Translations under genes and position numbers: made by a program | Shown here: positions 1 through 7,565 of the stretch, piece by piece | Layout of the letters: each line of letters starts with the position of its first letter | Numbering within the stretch: the first letter of the stretch is position 1 | The notes under the pieces: generated by a model | Database searches by the model: none | What the model saw: the letters and a program-made list of their open reading frames with translations, nothing else | Told to the model about the DNA's origin: nothing | NCBI GenBank assembly: GCA_900762015.1 | Contig: CAAFEX010000020.1 | Location: forward strand, 1-20,475 | DNA length: 20,475 nt | Reading direction: 5' to 3' | Origin: an uncultured Collinsella sp. | GTDB lineage: Bacteria > Actinomycetota > Coriobacteriia > Coriobacteriales > Coriobacteriaceae

Positions 1-72
1 CCCGGAAGCTAAGCCCCATCGCGCCGAGAGTACTGCGGGGTCAGCCCGTGGGAGGCCAGGGCGCCGCTGACC
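1..72 (+). rRNA. rrf: 5S ribosomal RNA, 3' portion (5' end outside window)
   Basis: The window opens inside a 5S rRNA. The run AAGCCCCATCGCGCCGAGAG, then TACTGCGGGGT and CCCGTGGGAGGCCAGGG, matches the conserved 3' half of actinobacterial 5S RNA. The exact 3' end cannot be fixed without the 5' strand of helix I; I place it at about 65-73. It is presumably the last gene of an rRNA operon to the left, and a strong terminator follows at 107-136. Confidence 0.85.
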
Positions 73-106
73 GGTGGACGGCACCGAGCCGTCATCGAAC
101 TTGGAA

Positions 107-136
107 GGGGGAGGCCTCGCGGCCTCCCCCTTTTTT
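107..136 (+). terminator. Intrinsic terminator of the rRNA operon
   Basis: A perfect 10-bp GC-rich stem (GGGGGAGGCC with GGCCTCCCCC) closes a 4-nt TCGC loop and is followed directly by six T residues. This is a textbook Rho-independent terminator about 35 nt after the 5S rRNA. Confidence 0.95.
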
Positions 137-186
137 GCGTTTGCGGGCTTTTGTCTCACATAGTAGCTGTGTTTTATAACCCTCGT

Positions 187-216
187 TTGTCGCATCTTCT
201 GCGAACGGGCTACAAT
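187..216 (+). promoter_or_regulatory. Candidate sigma70 promoter of the acpS operon
   Basis: TTGTCG (187-192) and TACAAT (211-216) are 18 bp apart, matching 4/6 and 5/6 of the consensus. The predicted start near 223 leaves a short 5' leader carrying the GGAGG ribosome binding site at 236-240. It lies between the rRNA terminator and the first gene of the operon, where a promoter is expected. Confidence 0.55.
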
Positions 217-245
217 AACTTAGTCTGTGCGATATGGAGGTGAAC

Positions 246-785
246 ATGGCTGAAGCTGGTATCGGCGTTGATATCGTCGAGATTTCCCGCATGAAATCAA
301 TTCTTGAAAAGACGCCGTCGTTTGCTCGGCGTGTGTTTACCGAAGAAGAGCGTGCGTATTGTGATGCATCATCGCGTCCCGCTGCTCACTATGCGAGCCG
401 CTTTGCTTCGCGCGAGGCGGTACTTAAAGCTCTCGGCACGGGTTTTAGTCAAGGCGTGGGTCGCAAGGATGTTTCGGTTACGCGTGATAAACTCGGCAAA
501 CCGAAGGCGCTGCTTTCGGGCCGTGCTCTCGAGATCGCTCAAGAACTGGGTGTTGTTGAGGTCGCTCTTTCCATTACGCTTACAGGAGACTTGGCCGTTG
601 CGAATGCCATCGCGATTACCGAAGATGCTCGGCCTAAGCCAAAAGAGGAAAAGGTGAGCACCAAGAAGCGCGTAGCGCAGACATTTAAAGAGGCTCGCTC
701 TGTTTTAGATGAGCTTGAGCAGCTGCAGAATTCAGCATTGACGGAGCACCTGGGCGATGCTTCGCAAGATACGCTAGGAGCATAG
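246..785 (+). CDS. acpS: Holo-[acyl-carrier-protein] synthase AcpS with a C-terminal extension
   Basis: It transfers the 4'-phosphopantetheine arm of CoA to a serine of acyl carrier protein, activating it for fatty acid synthesis in the cytoplasm. The family signature GIGVDIVEISR (residues 5-15, Mg-binding Asp9) and SREAVLKALGTG (55-66, Glu57 and Lys61) are intact. I start at ATG 246 because GGAGG (236-240) sits 5 nt upstream; an in-frame ATG at 234 would overlap that ribosome binding site. The protein is 179 aa. The usual AcpS fold ends near residue 127 (AIAITED), leaving about 50 extra residues rich in Lys/Glu and then helical (FKEARSVLDELEQLQ). Their role is unknown to me. The stop codon directly abuts the next start, so the genes are translationally coupled. 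First gene of the operon. Confidence 0.93.
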   Translation: MAEAGIGVDIVEISRMKSILEKTPSFARRVFTEEERAYCDASSRPAAHYASRFASREAVLKALGTGFSQGVGRKDVSVTRDKLGKPKALLSGRALEIAQELGVVEVALSITLTGDLAVANAIAITEDARPKPKEEKVSTKKRVAQTFKEARSVLDELEQLQNSALTEHLGDASQDTLGA

Positions 786-2402
786 ATGAAACCGGTTTTG
801 AGTACCGAAGAAGTCGTTCGTCTCGAGGATATCATCGAACGCGAAGGGACTTCGAAGGCCGAGCTTATGGAGCTAGCGGGTGAGTTTGCCGCCAACGAGG
901 TCTTGAAGCTCAATCCCGATCGGGTTCTCGTTCTGGTCGGTTTTGGTAATAATGGCGGCGACGGTTGGGTTGCCGCCGATATCCTGAGCCATAAGGGTGT
1001 GGATGTGGATATCGTTTCTCCGGTTGAGCCGGATGAGATTCCTGCTGCTCTGGCACGTCATGTTGCTCGTCGTACTGCCGGCCGCGATGTGCACGTTTGC
1101 GTCGGCCCCTCGCGTGACGAACTCGAGGTTTTGATCGATAAGGCCGATGTTGTTGTCGATGCCATTTTTGGTACCGGTTTCCACGGAAATCTGCGTGCGC
1201 CGTTCTCCATCTGGATTCCTACGGTCAATGAATGCGCCGATTGTGTCGTATCCATTGATGTTCCCTCGGGCCTGAATGCCGAGACGGGCGTTGTTGATGA
1301 CGACTGCATTCGTGCCGAGCATACGGTGACGATGATTGCGCCCAAGATTGGTCTGTATAGCGCTGATGGTCCTGAGTATGCTGGCGATTTGATCTGCGGC
1401 AATCTTTACGACCGTCTTGACGAGGTCATCGATGATGTCGACCACGCCGCCGAGATTGTCGAGCCCGGTGACTTAGTTGATTACTTTGCCCCACTACCTA
1501 CGAATATCGATAAGTATTCCCGTGGCTCTGTGCTTATTGTCGCCGGATCTGCGCAATATCCTGGTGCTGCCATTATGGCGGCCAAGTCTGCAGCTCGCGC
1601 GGGTGCTGGTTACGTGGCAGTCGCGGCTCCTGACGCCTGCGCCAATCTTATTCGCATGGCACTTCCTTCGATTCCCGTCTTTGCTATTCCGTCTGATTCC
1701 CGCGGCTCCTTTGGCGCCGCTGCGCGCATGACTGTGTGCGAGATTGCAAAGAAGTACAGCTGTGTACTGTGCGGTCCCGGTATGACGACATCTGCCGGCG
1801 CTATGCAGGTGGTTTCGGGCTTGCTCGAGCTTGATGTGCCGCTTATCTTGGACGCCGATGCACTCAACTGCCTTGCTAAGATTGCCATTGACGGTATTGA
1901 TAGTAATCCCGAGATGTATCGTCGCGAGCAGCCGTTGGTTATGACGCCGCACTATCGTGAACTTTCGCGTCTGGTTGCCGGTGACGAGGTGAACGACCTT
2001 GGTACTGCGATTGCAGCCGCGCAGAAGATTGTCTGGGCTGCAGGCTCTGACAATCTGGTGGTCATTGCCAAGGGGCCGACGACGGCTATCTGTGGCGTTG
2101 AGCGTGTGCTGCTGCCGCTCTCGGGTCCGGCTTCTCTGGCAACTGCCGGTTCGGGTGATGTCCTCGCGGGTATTTTGGCCGGCACGCTTGCCACCATGCG
2201 CGACGAGATGGATCGTTGGGAGTTGCTGTATTCGTACGCCGTCGCACTTCACAGCTACGCCGGTTTTGCCGCGGCGACGGAGTATGGTGAGAAGAGCGTC
2301 ATCGCGACCGATCTTATCGACTTGATCGGTCCGGCCATGGAACTGGCGGCAAAGGATGCGCTCGAAGATCTGGGAATCATGGACGAAGGGTCGGATGACT
2401 AA
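786..2402 (+). CDS. nnr: Bifunctional NAD(P)H-hydrate epimerase / ADP-dependent NAD(P)H-hydrate dehydratase
   Basis: This metabolite-repair enzyme returns hydrated NADH/NADPH (NADHX, NADPHX) to the active cofactor. The N-terminal YjeF_N epimerase domain (about 1-225) has the GFGNNGGDGW motif (52-61) and an IDVPSGLNAETG segment. The C-terminal ribokinase-like YjeF_C dehydratase domain (about 235-530) has GSAQYPGAAIMAAKSAARAG, a LCGPGM loop, LDADALNCLA, the TPHYRE motif and the nucleotide-site glycine loop GSGDVLAGILAG. At 538 aa it is the normal length of the two-domain enzyme. AGGAG precedes ATG 786, which directly follows the acpS stop. The next start lies 2 nt downstream. Pairing with acpS and alr is common in Gram-positive bacteria. 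Confidence 0.95.
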   Translation: MKPVLSTEEVVRLEDIIEREGTSKAELMELAGEFAANEVLKLNPDRVLVLVGFGNNGGDGWVAADILSHKGVDVDIVSPVEPDEIPAALARHVARRTAGRDVHVCVGPSRDELEVLIDKADVVVDAIFGTGFHGNLRAPFSIWIPTVNECADCVVSIDVPSGLNAETGVVDDDCIRAEHTVTMIAPKIGLYSADGPEYAGDLICGNLYDRLDEVIDDVDHAAEIVEPGDLVDYFAPLPTNIDKYSRGSVLIVAGSAQYPGAAIMAAKSAARAGAGYVAVAAPDACANLIRMALPSIPVFAIPSDSRGSFGAAARMTVCEIAKKYSCVLCGPGMTTSAGAMQVVSGLLELDVPLILDADALNCLAKIAIDGIDSNPEMYRREQPLVMTPHYRELSRLVAGDEVNDLGTAIAAAQKIVWAAGSDNLVVIAKGPTTAICGVERVLLPLSGPASLATAGSGDVLAGILAGTLATMRDEMDRWELLYSYAVALHSYAGFAAATEYGEKSVIATDLIDLIGPAMELAAKDALEDLGIMDEGSDD

Positions 2403-2404
2403 TC

Positions 2405-3550
2405 ATGAATAAAGCCGATTTGACGCGCTGGTCCTGGGTCGAGATCGACCGCGGGGCGCTCCGTCGCAACACGAGGGCCTATAAGAACTTGCTGAATCCA
2501 CGTCAGCGCCTGTGCTGCGTGGTCAAGGCCGATGCTTATGGCCATGGAGCTGTTGAGTGCGCCAAGATCATGTATTCGGCCGGTGCCGACATGTTTGCCG
2601 TGGCGACGGTTAACGAGGGCGTTGAGCTCCGACAGGGCGGGATTACGAAACCCATCCTCATCCTAAGCGAGCCGCCTATCGAGGCCATTCCGACGTTGCT
2701 CGAGTTTGATATCATGCCTTCGGTCTATACGTCTGACTTTGCTCTTGCGTATGGCGAATGTGCCGTCGCGGCGGGCAAAGTGGGCAAGTATCATCTCGCC
2801 ATCGAGACGGGCATGAATCGTATCGGCGTTCACTACACGCAGGTGCTCGACTTTGTCCGCGGTATAAATTTCCATCGCGGTATTCAGTGCGACGGCGTAT
2901 TTACGCACTTCGCCACGGCCGATGAACCTTCGGGCTGGGACTACAAGCTGCAGTGTCAGCGCTTTACCGAGGCCGTTCAGGCCATTAAGGATGCGGGTTT
3001 TGAGTGCGGTATCGTGCACTGCGCCAACACGCCGTCCTCGATGCTCGACCCCTCGATGCATTTTGATATGATCCGCGCCGGCATTGGCTTGTATGGCATG
3101 CAGCCGTGCGAGCTGAGTGGCCGCGTGATGCAGCTTGATCCCGTTATGAGCGTCCATGCGCGTGTGACGCGCGTGGCACACCCTGCGATGGGTGAGGGCG
3201 TGGGCTACGGTTTTACCTACCGCGTACCGCGTACGCGCGTTCAGATCTGCACGCTGCCGATCGGTTATGCCGATGGCCTATCGCGTACGCTTTCCAATCG
3301 TATGGATGTGCTGTATCGCGGCGAGCGCGTGCATCAGGTTGGCAATATCTGCATGGACCAGTTTATGGTCGCCATTCAGTCCAACCCGGCACACGAGATT
3401 CCCGAGGCCGAGTATGGTGACGAGATGATCATTGTCGGCCGCGATGGCGATGCCGAGATCACTATGGACGAGATGGCCCGACTGCGCGGAACGATTAACT
3501 ACGAGGTCGCCTGCGGCTTTGGCATGCGTCTCGACAAGATCTACGTGTAG
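2405..3550 (+). CDS. alr: Alanine racemase (PLP-dependent)
   Basis: It interconverts L- and D-alanine and supplies D-Ala for the peptidoglycan stem peptide. The PLP lysine is in the classic VVKADAYGHG motif (Lys41). The catalytic tyrosine of the second base is expected at Tyr268 in VGYGFTYR. The C-terminal beta domain carries LPIGYADGLSR and the NICMDQ motif that completes the active site of the dimer partner. At 381 aa it is full length. The start lies 2 nt after the nnr stop with only a weak Shine-Dalgarno sequence, so translation is probably coupled. It is the one dedicated cell-wall precursor gene of the operon. Confidence 0.96.
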   Translation: MNKADLTRWSWVEIDRGALRRNTRAYKNLLNPRQRLCCVVKADAYGHGAVECAKIMYSAGADMFAVATVNEGVELRQGGITKPILILSEPPIEAIPTLLEFDIMPSVYTSDFALAYGECAVAAGKVGKYHLAIETGMNRIGVHYTQVLDFVRGINFHRGIQCDGVFTHFATADEPSGWDYKLQCQRFTEAVQAIKDAGFECGIVHCANTPSSMLDPSMHFDMIRAGIGLYGMQPCELSGRVMQLDPVMSVHARVTRVAHPAMGEGVGYGFTYRVPRTRVQICTLPIGYADGLSRTLSNRMDVLYRGERVHQVGNICMDQFMVAIQSNPAHEIPEAEYGDEMIIVGRDGDAEITMDEMARLRGTINYEVACGFGMRLDKIYV

Positions 3551-3558
3551 GAGCCGCT

Positions 3559-4179
3559 ATGGGCGTCATGCACATCCCCGGCCATACCCATCAGGCACCA
3601 CGTGAGGTCGCACTCGAGGAAATTGAGGCCGTTCTGGGCGATTGTCACCTCTGCCAGCTCTACCAGTCGCGTCACAATATCGTGTTTGGCGTGGGAAACC
3701 CCCGCGCTCGCGTGATGTTTATTGGTGAGGCGCCGGGCCGCAATGAGGATTTGCAGGGCGAGCCCTTTGTGGGGGCGGCAGGCGAGGACCTCAACGGCAT
3801 TTTGTCGCTGGCGGGGCTCAAACGCGAAGACGTCTACATTGCCAACGTGCTTAAGTGCCGCCCGCCGGGAAACCGGAATCCGCGTCCCGAGGAAGTGCTG
3901 GCTTGCTCGCCGTTTTTGCGTGAGCAGATTCGAAGCATCTGGCCTGATATTATCGTGACGCTCGGCAACCCCGCGACGCACTTTGTGCTTAAGACCGAGA
4001 TTGGCATTACTAAGCTGCGCGGCAGGTTCCACCAGATGGGGCATTTTGTAGTAATGCCCACTTTTCATCCGGCAGCAGCGCTGCGCAATCCGGCGTGGCA
4101 GGAGCTGCTGGAGGAAGACTTTAAGATGCTGGGCGATTATCTGGAGCGACATCCCGCACCAGAGGACGCCTCGGAATAA
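3559..4179 (+). CDS. Uracil-DNA glycosylase, family 4 ([4Fe-4S] type)
   Basis: It removes uracil from DNA to start base-excision repair of deaminated cytosine. The family 4 hallmarks are present: GEAPGRNEDLQGEPFVGAAG (residues 56-75) with the catalytic-water and uracil-binding motif, and PTFHPAAALR (167-176) with the active-site His170. The four iron-sulfur cysteines are visible as Cys29, Cys32 (CHLC), Cys100 (KCRPP) and Cys116 (ACSPF). At 206 aa it has the usual length. AGGAG at 3549-3553 overlaps the alr stop and is 5 nt from ATG 3559. The C-terminal ~25 residues are acidic and probably flexible. A related lineage acts as a phage or polymerase-associated protein, but this context is housekeeping. 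Confidence 0.93.
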   Translation: MGVMHIPGHTHQAPREVALEEIEAVLGDCHLCQLYQSRHNIVFGVGNPRARVMFIGEAPGRNEDLQGEPFVGAAGEDLNGILSLAGLKREDVYIANVLKCRPPGNRNPRPEEVLACSPFLREQIRSIWPDIIVTLGNPATHFVLKTEIGITKLRGRFHQMGHFVVMPTFHPAAALRNPAWQELLEEDFKMLGDYLERHPAPEDASE

Positions 4180-4191
4180 TAAGGAGCATAT

Positions 4192-4698
4192 ATGTCCCTG
4201 GAGCGCCTGGGGGTAGGTACTTACAAAACGACTTGCGCTGCCGATACGGAGTACTTTGGCGAGCTAATTGCACCGTGCCTTGAGGACGGCGATGTGCTCA
4301 TCCTGACCGGTGGCCTGGGAGTGGGCAAAACTCACTTTACCAAGGGCGTCTCGCGCGGGCTGGGCGATGGGCATATGGTTACGAGCCCTACGTTTGCGCT
4401 CATGGCCGTTCACGATCAAGGTCGTATTCCGCTGTTTCACTTTGATCTATACCGCCTGGAGCATGCCTACGAGCTCGAGGATACGGGCATTTTCGATGTG
4501 CTGGGCTATGAGGGTGCTTGCCTGCTGGAATGGGGCGAACAATTCCAGGACGAGCTGACGGATGAGTATCTTTCGGTGACGCTCAAGCGTGATGAGGGCG
4601 ACAGCGATGTGCGAACGATAACGCTCGAGGCGCACGGTGACCGCGCAATGGAGCTTTCCCATTTGATTGATAAGGCTGTACAAGATGAGCTTGCATAA
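4192..4698 (+). CDS. tsaE: TsaE, ATPase subunit of the t6A tRNA-modification complex
   Basis: TsaE is the P-loop ATPase that resets the TsaB-TsaD complex during synthesis of N6-threonylcarbamoyladenosine at position 37 of ANN-decoding tRNAs. The Walker A motif GGLGVGKTHF (Lys46, Thr47), the SPTFALM switch segment, FDLYRLE and the EWGE motif (Walker-B-like and late loop) are all present in the expected order. At 168 aa it is full length. AAGGAG precedes ATG 4192. The gene overlaps the start of the TsaB-RimI-TsaD gene by 14 nt, so the partners are translated together. TsaC/Sua5, which makes the threonylcarbamoyl-AMP intermediate, is not in the window. Confidence 0.95.
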   Translation: MSLERLGVGTYKTTCAADTEYFGELIAPCLEDGDVLILTGGLGVGKTHFTKGVSRGLGDGHMVTSPTFALMAVHDQGRIPLFHFDLYRLEHAYELEDTGIFDVLGYEGACLLEWGEQFQDELTDEYLSVTLKRDEGDSDVRTITLEAHGDRAMELSHLIDKAVQDELA

Positions 4699-7069
4699 CG
4701 ACAACGCGCTGGTGGTGGCGCTCGATACCTCGACCGACATGCTTGCCTGCGCGGCAAGTTGGATTGATAGACAGACGGGCGAGACGAAGCTCGTGAGTGG
4801 CGACCACATGTGTCGCCGTCACGCCAACGTTGAGCTCGTGAATACCGTTGATGGTGTGCTGGCTCAAGCCGGTCTGGATCGCAGCGATGTTGGTTGCTAC
4901 GTGGTCGGCCGCGGCCCGGGGTCGTTTACGGGTGTGCGCATCGGCATCTCCACTGCCAAGGGCCTCGCACGTGGTGCCAATGTTCCGCTGCTGGGCGTGT
5001 CAACGCTTGACGCTTGCGCTTGGACGGCGTGGAAGGCTGGCGTGCGCGGCAAGCTTGGTATCTTGGCCGATGCTATGCGCGGTGAGGTATATCCGGCGCT
5101 GTATATGCTGGTCGATGAGGGCCCCGAGCGTCAATTTGAGCGCGAACACGTGGTCAAGGCCGCCGTGGCGCTTGATGAGTGGCGTCAGACCGCGGGCTGG
5201 GATCAGGTTCAGCTAACTGGTGACGGTCTCGTGCGTTATGGCAAGCTGCTGGGTGAGGACGAGATCGCCCGCTGCGTGGAGCGCGACCTGTGGTGGCCTT
5301 CGGGCGAGGGCTTGCTGCTCGCGCACGCTGCGGGTGACGGCGATCCGGCTCGCGTCCTGCCGATTTACACGCGCCTTTCGGATGCCGAGGAAAACGAGCG
5401 CAAGCGTCTTGGTCTTGCCGAGAGTGCGCAGAGCGAAATTACGGGCGTTGCCGATGAGCTCGCCGGTCGTCATCTGCAGTTCCGTCCCATGGGCGCGGCG
5501 GATGCCGAGGGCGCGAGCGCGTTAGAGGCTGCCTGCTTTGAAGGTGCCGGACACAAGGCGTGGACGCCGGGCATGTTCCTGTCCGAACTGGGCGAGGACG
5601 TCGCTGCGCCGCGTAGTTGGTGGGTGGCACACGACGACGGCAAGCTGCTGGGCCTTGCCGGCGGTATGGTCGTCGACGGGGACGTGCAGATTCTGGATGT
5701 CGCCGTCGACCCGGCACATCGCCGTGAGGGCATTGCCCGCAAGCTGCTGTCGCATGTGAGCTATGATGCCCAGATGCTCGGCTGCACCACGGCTTCGCTC
5801 GAGGTTGAGGACGGCAATGAGGGCGCGATTGCGCTCTATAACGCTCTGGGCTTTACCGAGGCTGGCCGTCGCCGCGGCTACTATGGTGCCGGCAAGGACG
5901 CCATCGTCATGACGGCCCCGCTGCCCCTGGTACTTCCGGTCGACAATGCTTCGCCCGAGCCGACGGCGGCAGAGCAGCGCGTATGGCCGCTGCCTGCGCC
6001 TGGGCGCTCCGAGGGGGAGCGTGCCGAAATTGAGCGCCGCCGCCTAGTGCTCGCTATCGAGAGTTCCTGCGACGAGACGGCCGTGGCGATTATCGATGCG
6101 GATGGCAATATGCTGGCCAACCAGGTGTCGACACAGATTGATTTCCATGCCCGCTTTGGCGGCGTGGTGCCCGAGATCGCCTCGCGCAAACACGTTGAGG
6201 TGATTGTGAGTGTCGTGGATGCGGCGCTCGAGGATGCCGCAGCATCGCTGGGCCTTACGGGCGGAGCCATTGCACCAAGTGAGCTTGCCGCCGTGGGCGT
6301 GACGCAGGGTCCGGGCCTGGTGGGCGCGCTCGTGGTTGGCGTCGCCTTCGCCAAGGGCTTTGCCTACGCTGCTGGCAAGCCGCTCGTGTGCGTCAATCAT
6401 CTTGAGGGTCATCTGTTTGCCAACCTGCTGGCGCAACCCGACCTCAAACCGCCGTTTATCTTCACGCTTGTCTCGGGCGGGCACACCATGCTCGTGCACG
6501 TGAAGGCGTGGGGCGACTACGAGGTGCTCGGTGAGACGCTCGACGACGCTGTGGGCGAGGCCTTCGACAAGGTAGCCAAGGCGTTGGGTCTGGGCTATCC
6601 CGGTGGCCCCATCATTTCCAAGCTGGCCGAGATGGGCAACCCCAAGGCGATCGATTTCCCCCGTGCGCTTAACAGCAGAGGAGACTATCGCTTCTCGCTT
6701 TCGGGCCTTAAAACCGCTGTGACGCTCTACATTGAACAGGAGACCAAGGCCGGGCGCACGATTCACCTGCCCGATCTGGCAGCTTCGTTTGAGGCAGCTG
6801 TCTTTGACGTGCAGTACAAGAAGGCCAAAAACGCATTGCACGCTACCGGATGCAAGGAATACTGCATCGGTGGCGGCGTCTCGGCCAACCCGCATCTGCG
6901 CGAGATGATGATCAAGAAGCTTGGACGTCAGGGGATTCGCGTAACGGTGCCGCCCTTGTCTGCCTGTACCGATAACGCAGCCATGATCGCGGAGGTCGCC
7001 CGCCGTAAATTCGACCGAGGTGAAATCTCGCCGTTCGACGTCGACGCCGATCCAAATATGACGCTGTAG
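4685..7069 (+). CDS. tsaD: Trifunctional TsaB - RimI-like N-acetyltransferase - TsaD fusion
   Basis: One 794-aa polypeptide carries three normally separate proteins. Residues about 1-255 are TsaB (VVALDTSTD, GRGPGSFTGVRIG, AKGLARG), the scaffold paralogue. Residues about 263-410 are a GNAT acetyltransferase like RimI, which acetylates the N-terminus of ribosomal protein S18; VAVDPAHRREGIARKLL is the acetyl-CoA loop. A linker rich in Pro/Glu (410-450) leads to TsaD (about 452-794), which transfers threonylcarbamoyl to A37. TsaD motifs are IESSCDETA, the metal-binding NHLEGHL, LVSGGHT, GYPGGP, FSLSGLKTA, IGGGVSAN and TDNAAMIA. ATG 4685 is chosen over 4667 because AAGG lies 9 nt upstream and the gap fits tsaE coupling. 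Two-way fusions of these genes are known; fusing TsaB and TsaD fixes a 1:1 ratio in one chain. It ends the operon. Confidence 0.93.
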   Translation: MSLHNDNALVVALDTSTDMLACAASWIDRQTGETKLVSGDHMCRRHANVELVNTVDGVLAQAGLDRSDVGCYVVGRGPGSFTGVRIGISTAKGLARGANVPLLGVSTLDACAWTAWKAGVRGKLGILADAMRGEVYPALYMLVDEGPERQFEREHVVKAAVALDEWRQTAGWDQVQLTGDGLVRYGKLLGEDEIARCVERDLWWPSGEGLLLAHAAGDGDPARVLPIYTRLSDAEENERKRLGLAESAQSEITGVADELAGRHLQFRPMGAADAEGASALEAACFEGAGHKAWTPGMFLSELGEDVAAPRSWWVAHDDGKLLGLAGGMVVDGDVQILDVAVDPAHRREGIARKLLSHVSYDAQMLGCTTASLEVEDGNEGAIALYNALGFTEAGRRRGYYGAGKDAIVMTAPLPLVLPVDNASPEPTAAEQRVWPLPAPGRSEGERAEIERRRLVLAIESSCDETAVAIIDADGNMLANQVSTQIDFHARFGGVVPEIASRKHVEVIVSVVDAALEDAAASLGLTGGAIAPSELAAVGVTQGPGLVGALVVGVAFAKGFAYAAGKPLVCVNHLEGHLFANLLAQPDLKPPFIFTLVSGGHTMLVHVKAWGDYEVLGETLDDAVGEAFDKVAKALGLGYPGGPIISKLAEMGNPKAIDFPRALNSRGDYRFSLSGLKTAVTLYIEQETKAGRTIHLPDLAASFEAAVFDVQYKKAKNALHATGCKEYCIGGGVSANPHLREMMIKKLGRQGIRVTVPPLSACTDNAAMIAEVARRKFDRGEISPFDVDADPNMTL

Positions 7070-7086
7070 CTGGTACGGCGCGGTCC

Positions 7087-7211
7087 CCGGACGGAGGGGC
7101 CGGATATAAGGTTTCCTGCTCTACAGTCCTGCGCAAGACGAAGGCCACATTAAGCGGCCTTCTTTGCGTGCGGAACTCGCGATAAACCTTATATCCGGCC
7201 CCTCCGCCCGG
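7087..7211. repeat. Palindromic element E1 (conserved 69-nt core, unique self-complementary arms)
   Basis: It lies 17 nt after the tsaD stop. The arms 7092-7114 and 7184-7206 are perfectly complementary over 23 bp; after one mismatch the pairing continues as CCGG/CCGG to 7087 and 7211. The 69-nt core (7115-7183) starts with CCTGCTCTACAGTCCTGC and ends with GTGCGGAACTCGCGAT. It encloses an inner hairpin (GAAGGCC with GGCCTTC plus CGCAA with TTGCG). The same core, with the same GGTTT/AAACC junctions, recurs at 11906-11974 with completely different outer arms. There is no T-run and no coding sequence, so a simple intrinsic terminator is unlikely. It could be a mobile palindromic repeat or a structured RNA. 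Confidence 0.85.
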
Positions 7212-7329
7212 CTCCCGCGGCTCTCAGGGGCATCTCTTATGCAAAAACTGTCGTAGGGTAAAGTCCGAGGTCAGTGGCGTTTTATACCGAGAAATTCAAA
7301 AAAAGTTGAAAATTCATTACAAATTTGCG

Positions 7330-7358
7330 TTGACTTTAGGTAACTAAAGTTTCATACT
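7330..7358 (+). promoter_or_regulatory. Candidate sigma70 promoter of the cstA leader transcript
   Basis: TTGACT (7330-7335) and CATACT (7353-7358) are separated by 17 bp, with an A/T-rich tract (about 7290-7328) upstream that could act as an UP element. The predicted start near 7365 gives a leader of about 235 nt before cstA. The remaining stretch 7212-7329 between element E1 and this promoter shows nothing else I recognise. Confidence 0.6.
7333..7350. promoter_or_regulatory. Inverted repeat inside the cstA promoter (possible operator)
   Basis: ACTTTAG, a 4-nt centre GTAA, then CTAAAGT form a perfect 7-bp inverted repeat. It covers the -35 edge and the spacer of the predicted promoter, where a bound repressor would block RNA polymerase. 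No regulator gene is adjacent, so the binding protein is unknown. Confidence 0.4.
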
Positions 7359-7430
7359 CCTTTTTCAACCACTGGGGGATGTGAACACGCACGGATTGTT
7401 CGCATCATGATTGAAGAGGATTTCTTAGAC

Positions 7431-7475
7431 ATGTTCACGCATCAGCTAAACATTATCAGCGTAGTAATTATCTGA
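7431..7475 (+). CDS. Putative attenuator leader peptide, Ile/Val-rich (14 aa)
   Basis: ATG 7431 opens a 14-codon frame reading MFTHQLNIISVVII, ended by TGA at 7473-7475. A purine-rich GAAGAGGA (7413-7420) lies 10 nt upstream. Six of the last seven codons are Ile or Val (ATT ATC AGC GTA GTA ATT ATC), as in leader peptides of ilv attenuators. GTA is a poor codon choice for this GC-rich genome, which would sensitise the ribosome to Val-tRNA supply. The codons sit inside the loop of a hairpin (7438-7445 with 7472-7479) that a stalled ribosome would disrupt. No such peptide is known to me for cstA; the call rests on sequence pattern. Confidence 0.65.
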   Translation: MFTHQLNIISVVII

Positions 7476-7565
7476 TGCGGGTTAGCACATACAGCTAGCC
7501 CGTACGATAACGGGCGGCTGATGAAGATGAGGGCCGTCGAGCGCAACCGACGGCCCTCATTTTTT
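7438..7565 (+). promoter_or_regulatory. Candidate transcription attenuator with alternative hairpins, upstream of cstA
   Basis: Six segments can pair in two ways. Without stalling: CGCATCAG (7438-7445) pairs with CTGATGCG (7472-7479), CCCGT (7499-7503) with ACGGG (7510-7514), and the 13-bp terminator stem 7527-7539/7548-7560 forms before a run of T (7560-7565). With a ribosome stalled on the Ile/Val codons: CGGGTTAGC (7478-7486) pairs with GCTAGCCCG (7494-7502). This frees GGCGGC (7513-7518) to pair with GCCGTC (7533-7538), which breaks the terminator. The exclusive pairings were read by eye and not energy-calculated. Confidence 0.62.
7527..7565 (+). terminator. Intrinsic terminator in the cstA leader (attenuator output)
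   Basis: ATGAGGGCCGTCG pairs perfectly with CGACGGCCCTCAT across an 8-nt loop and is followed by six T residues. It lies upstream of cstA on the same strand and 36 nt from its start codon. It would therefore stop transcription before the gene, so it is best explained as a conditional terminator. Confidence 0.88.

Noticed and set aside
7087..7211. E1 (and E2) as simple intrinsic terminators
   Set aside because: No T-run follows either arm, the loops are 69 nt and share conserved sequence, and the long arms are far beyond terminator size. A termination side effect is still possible.
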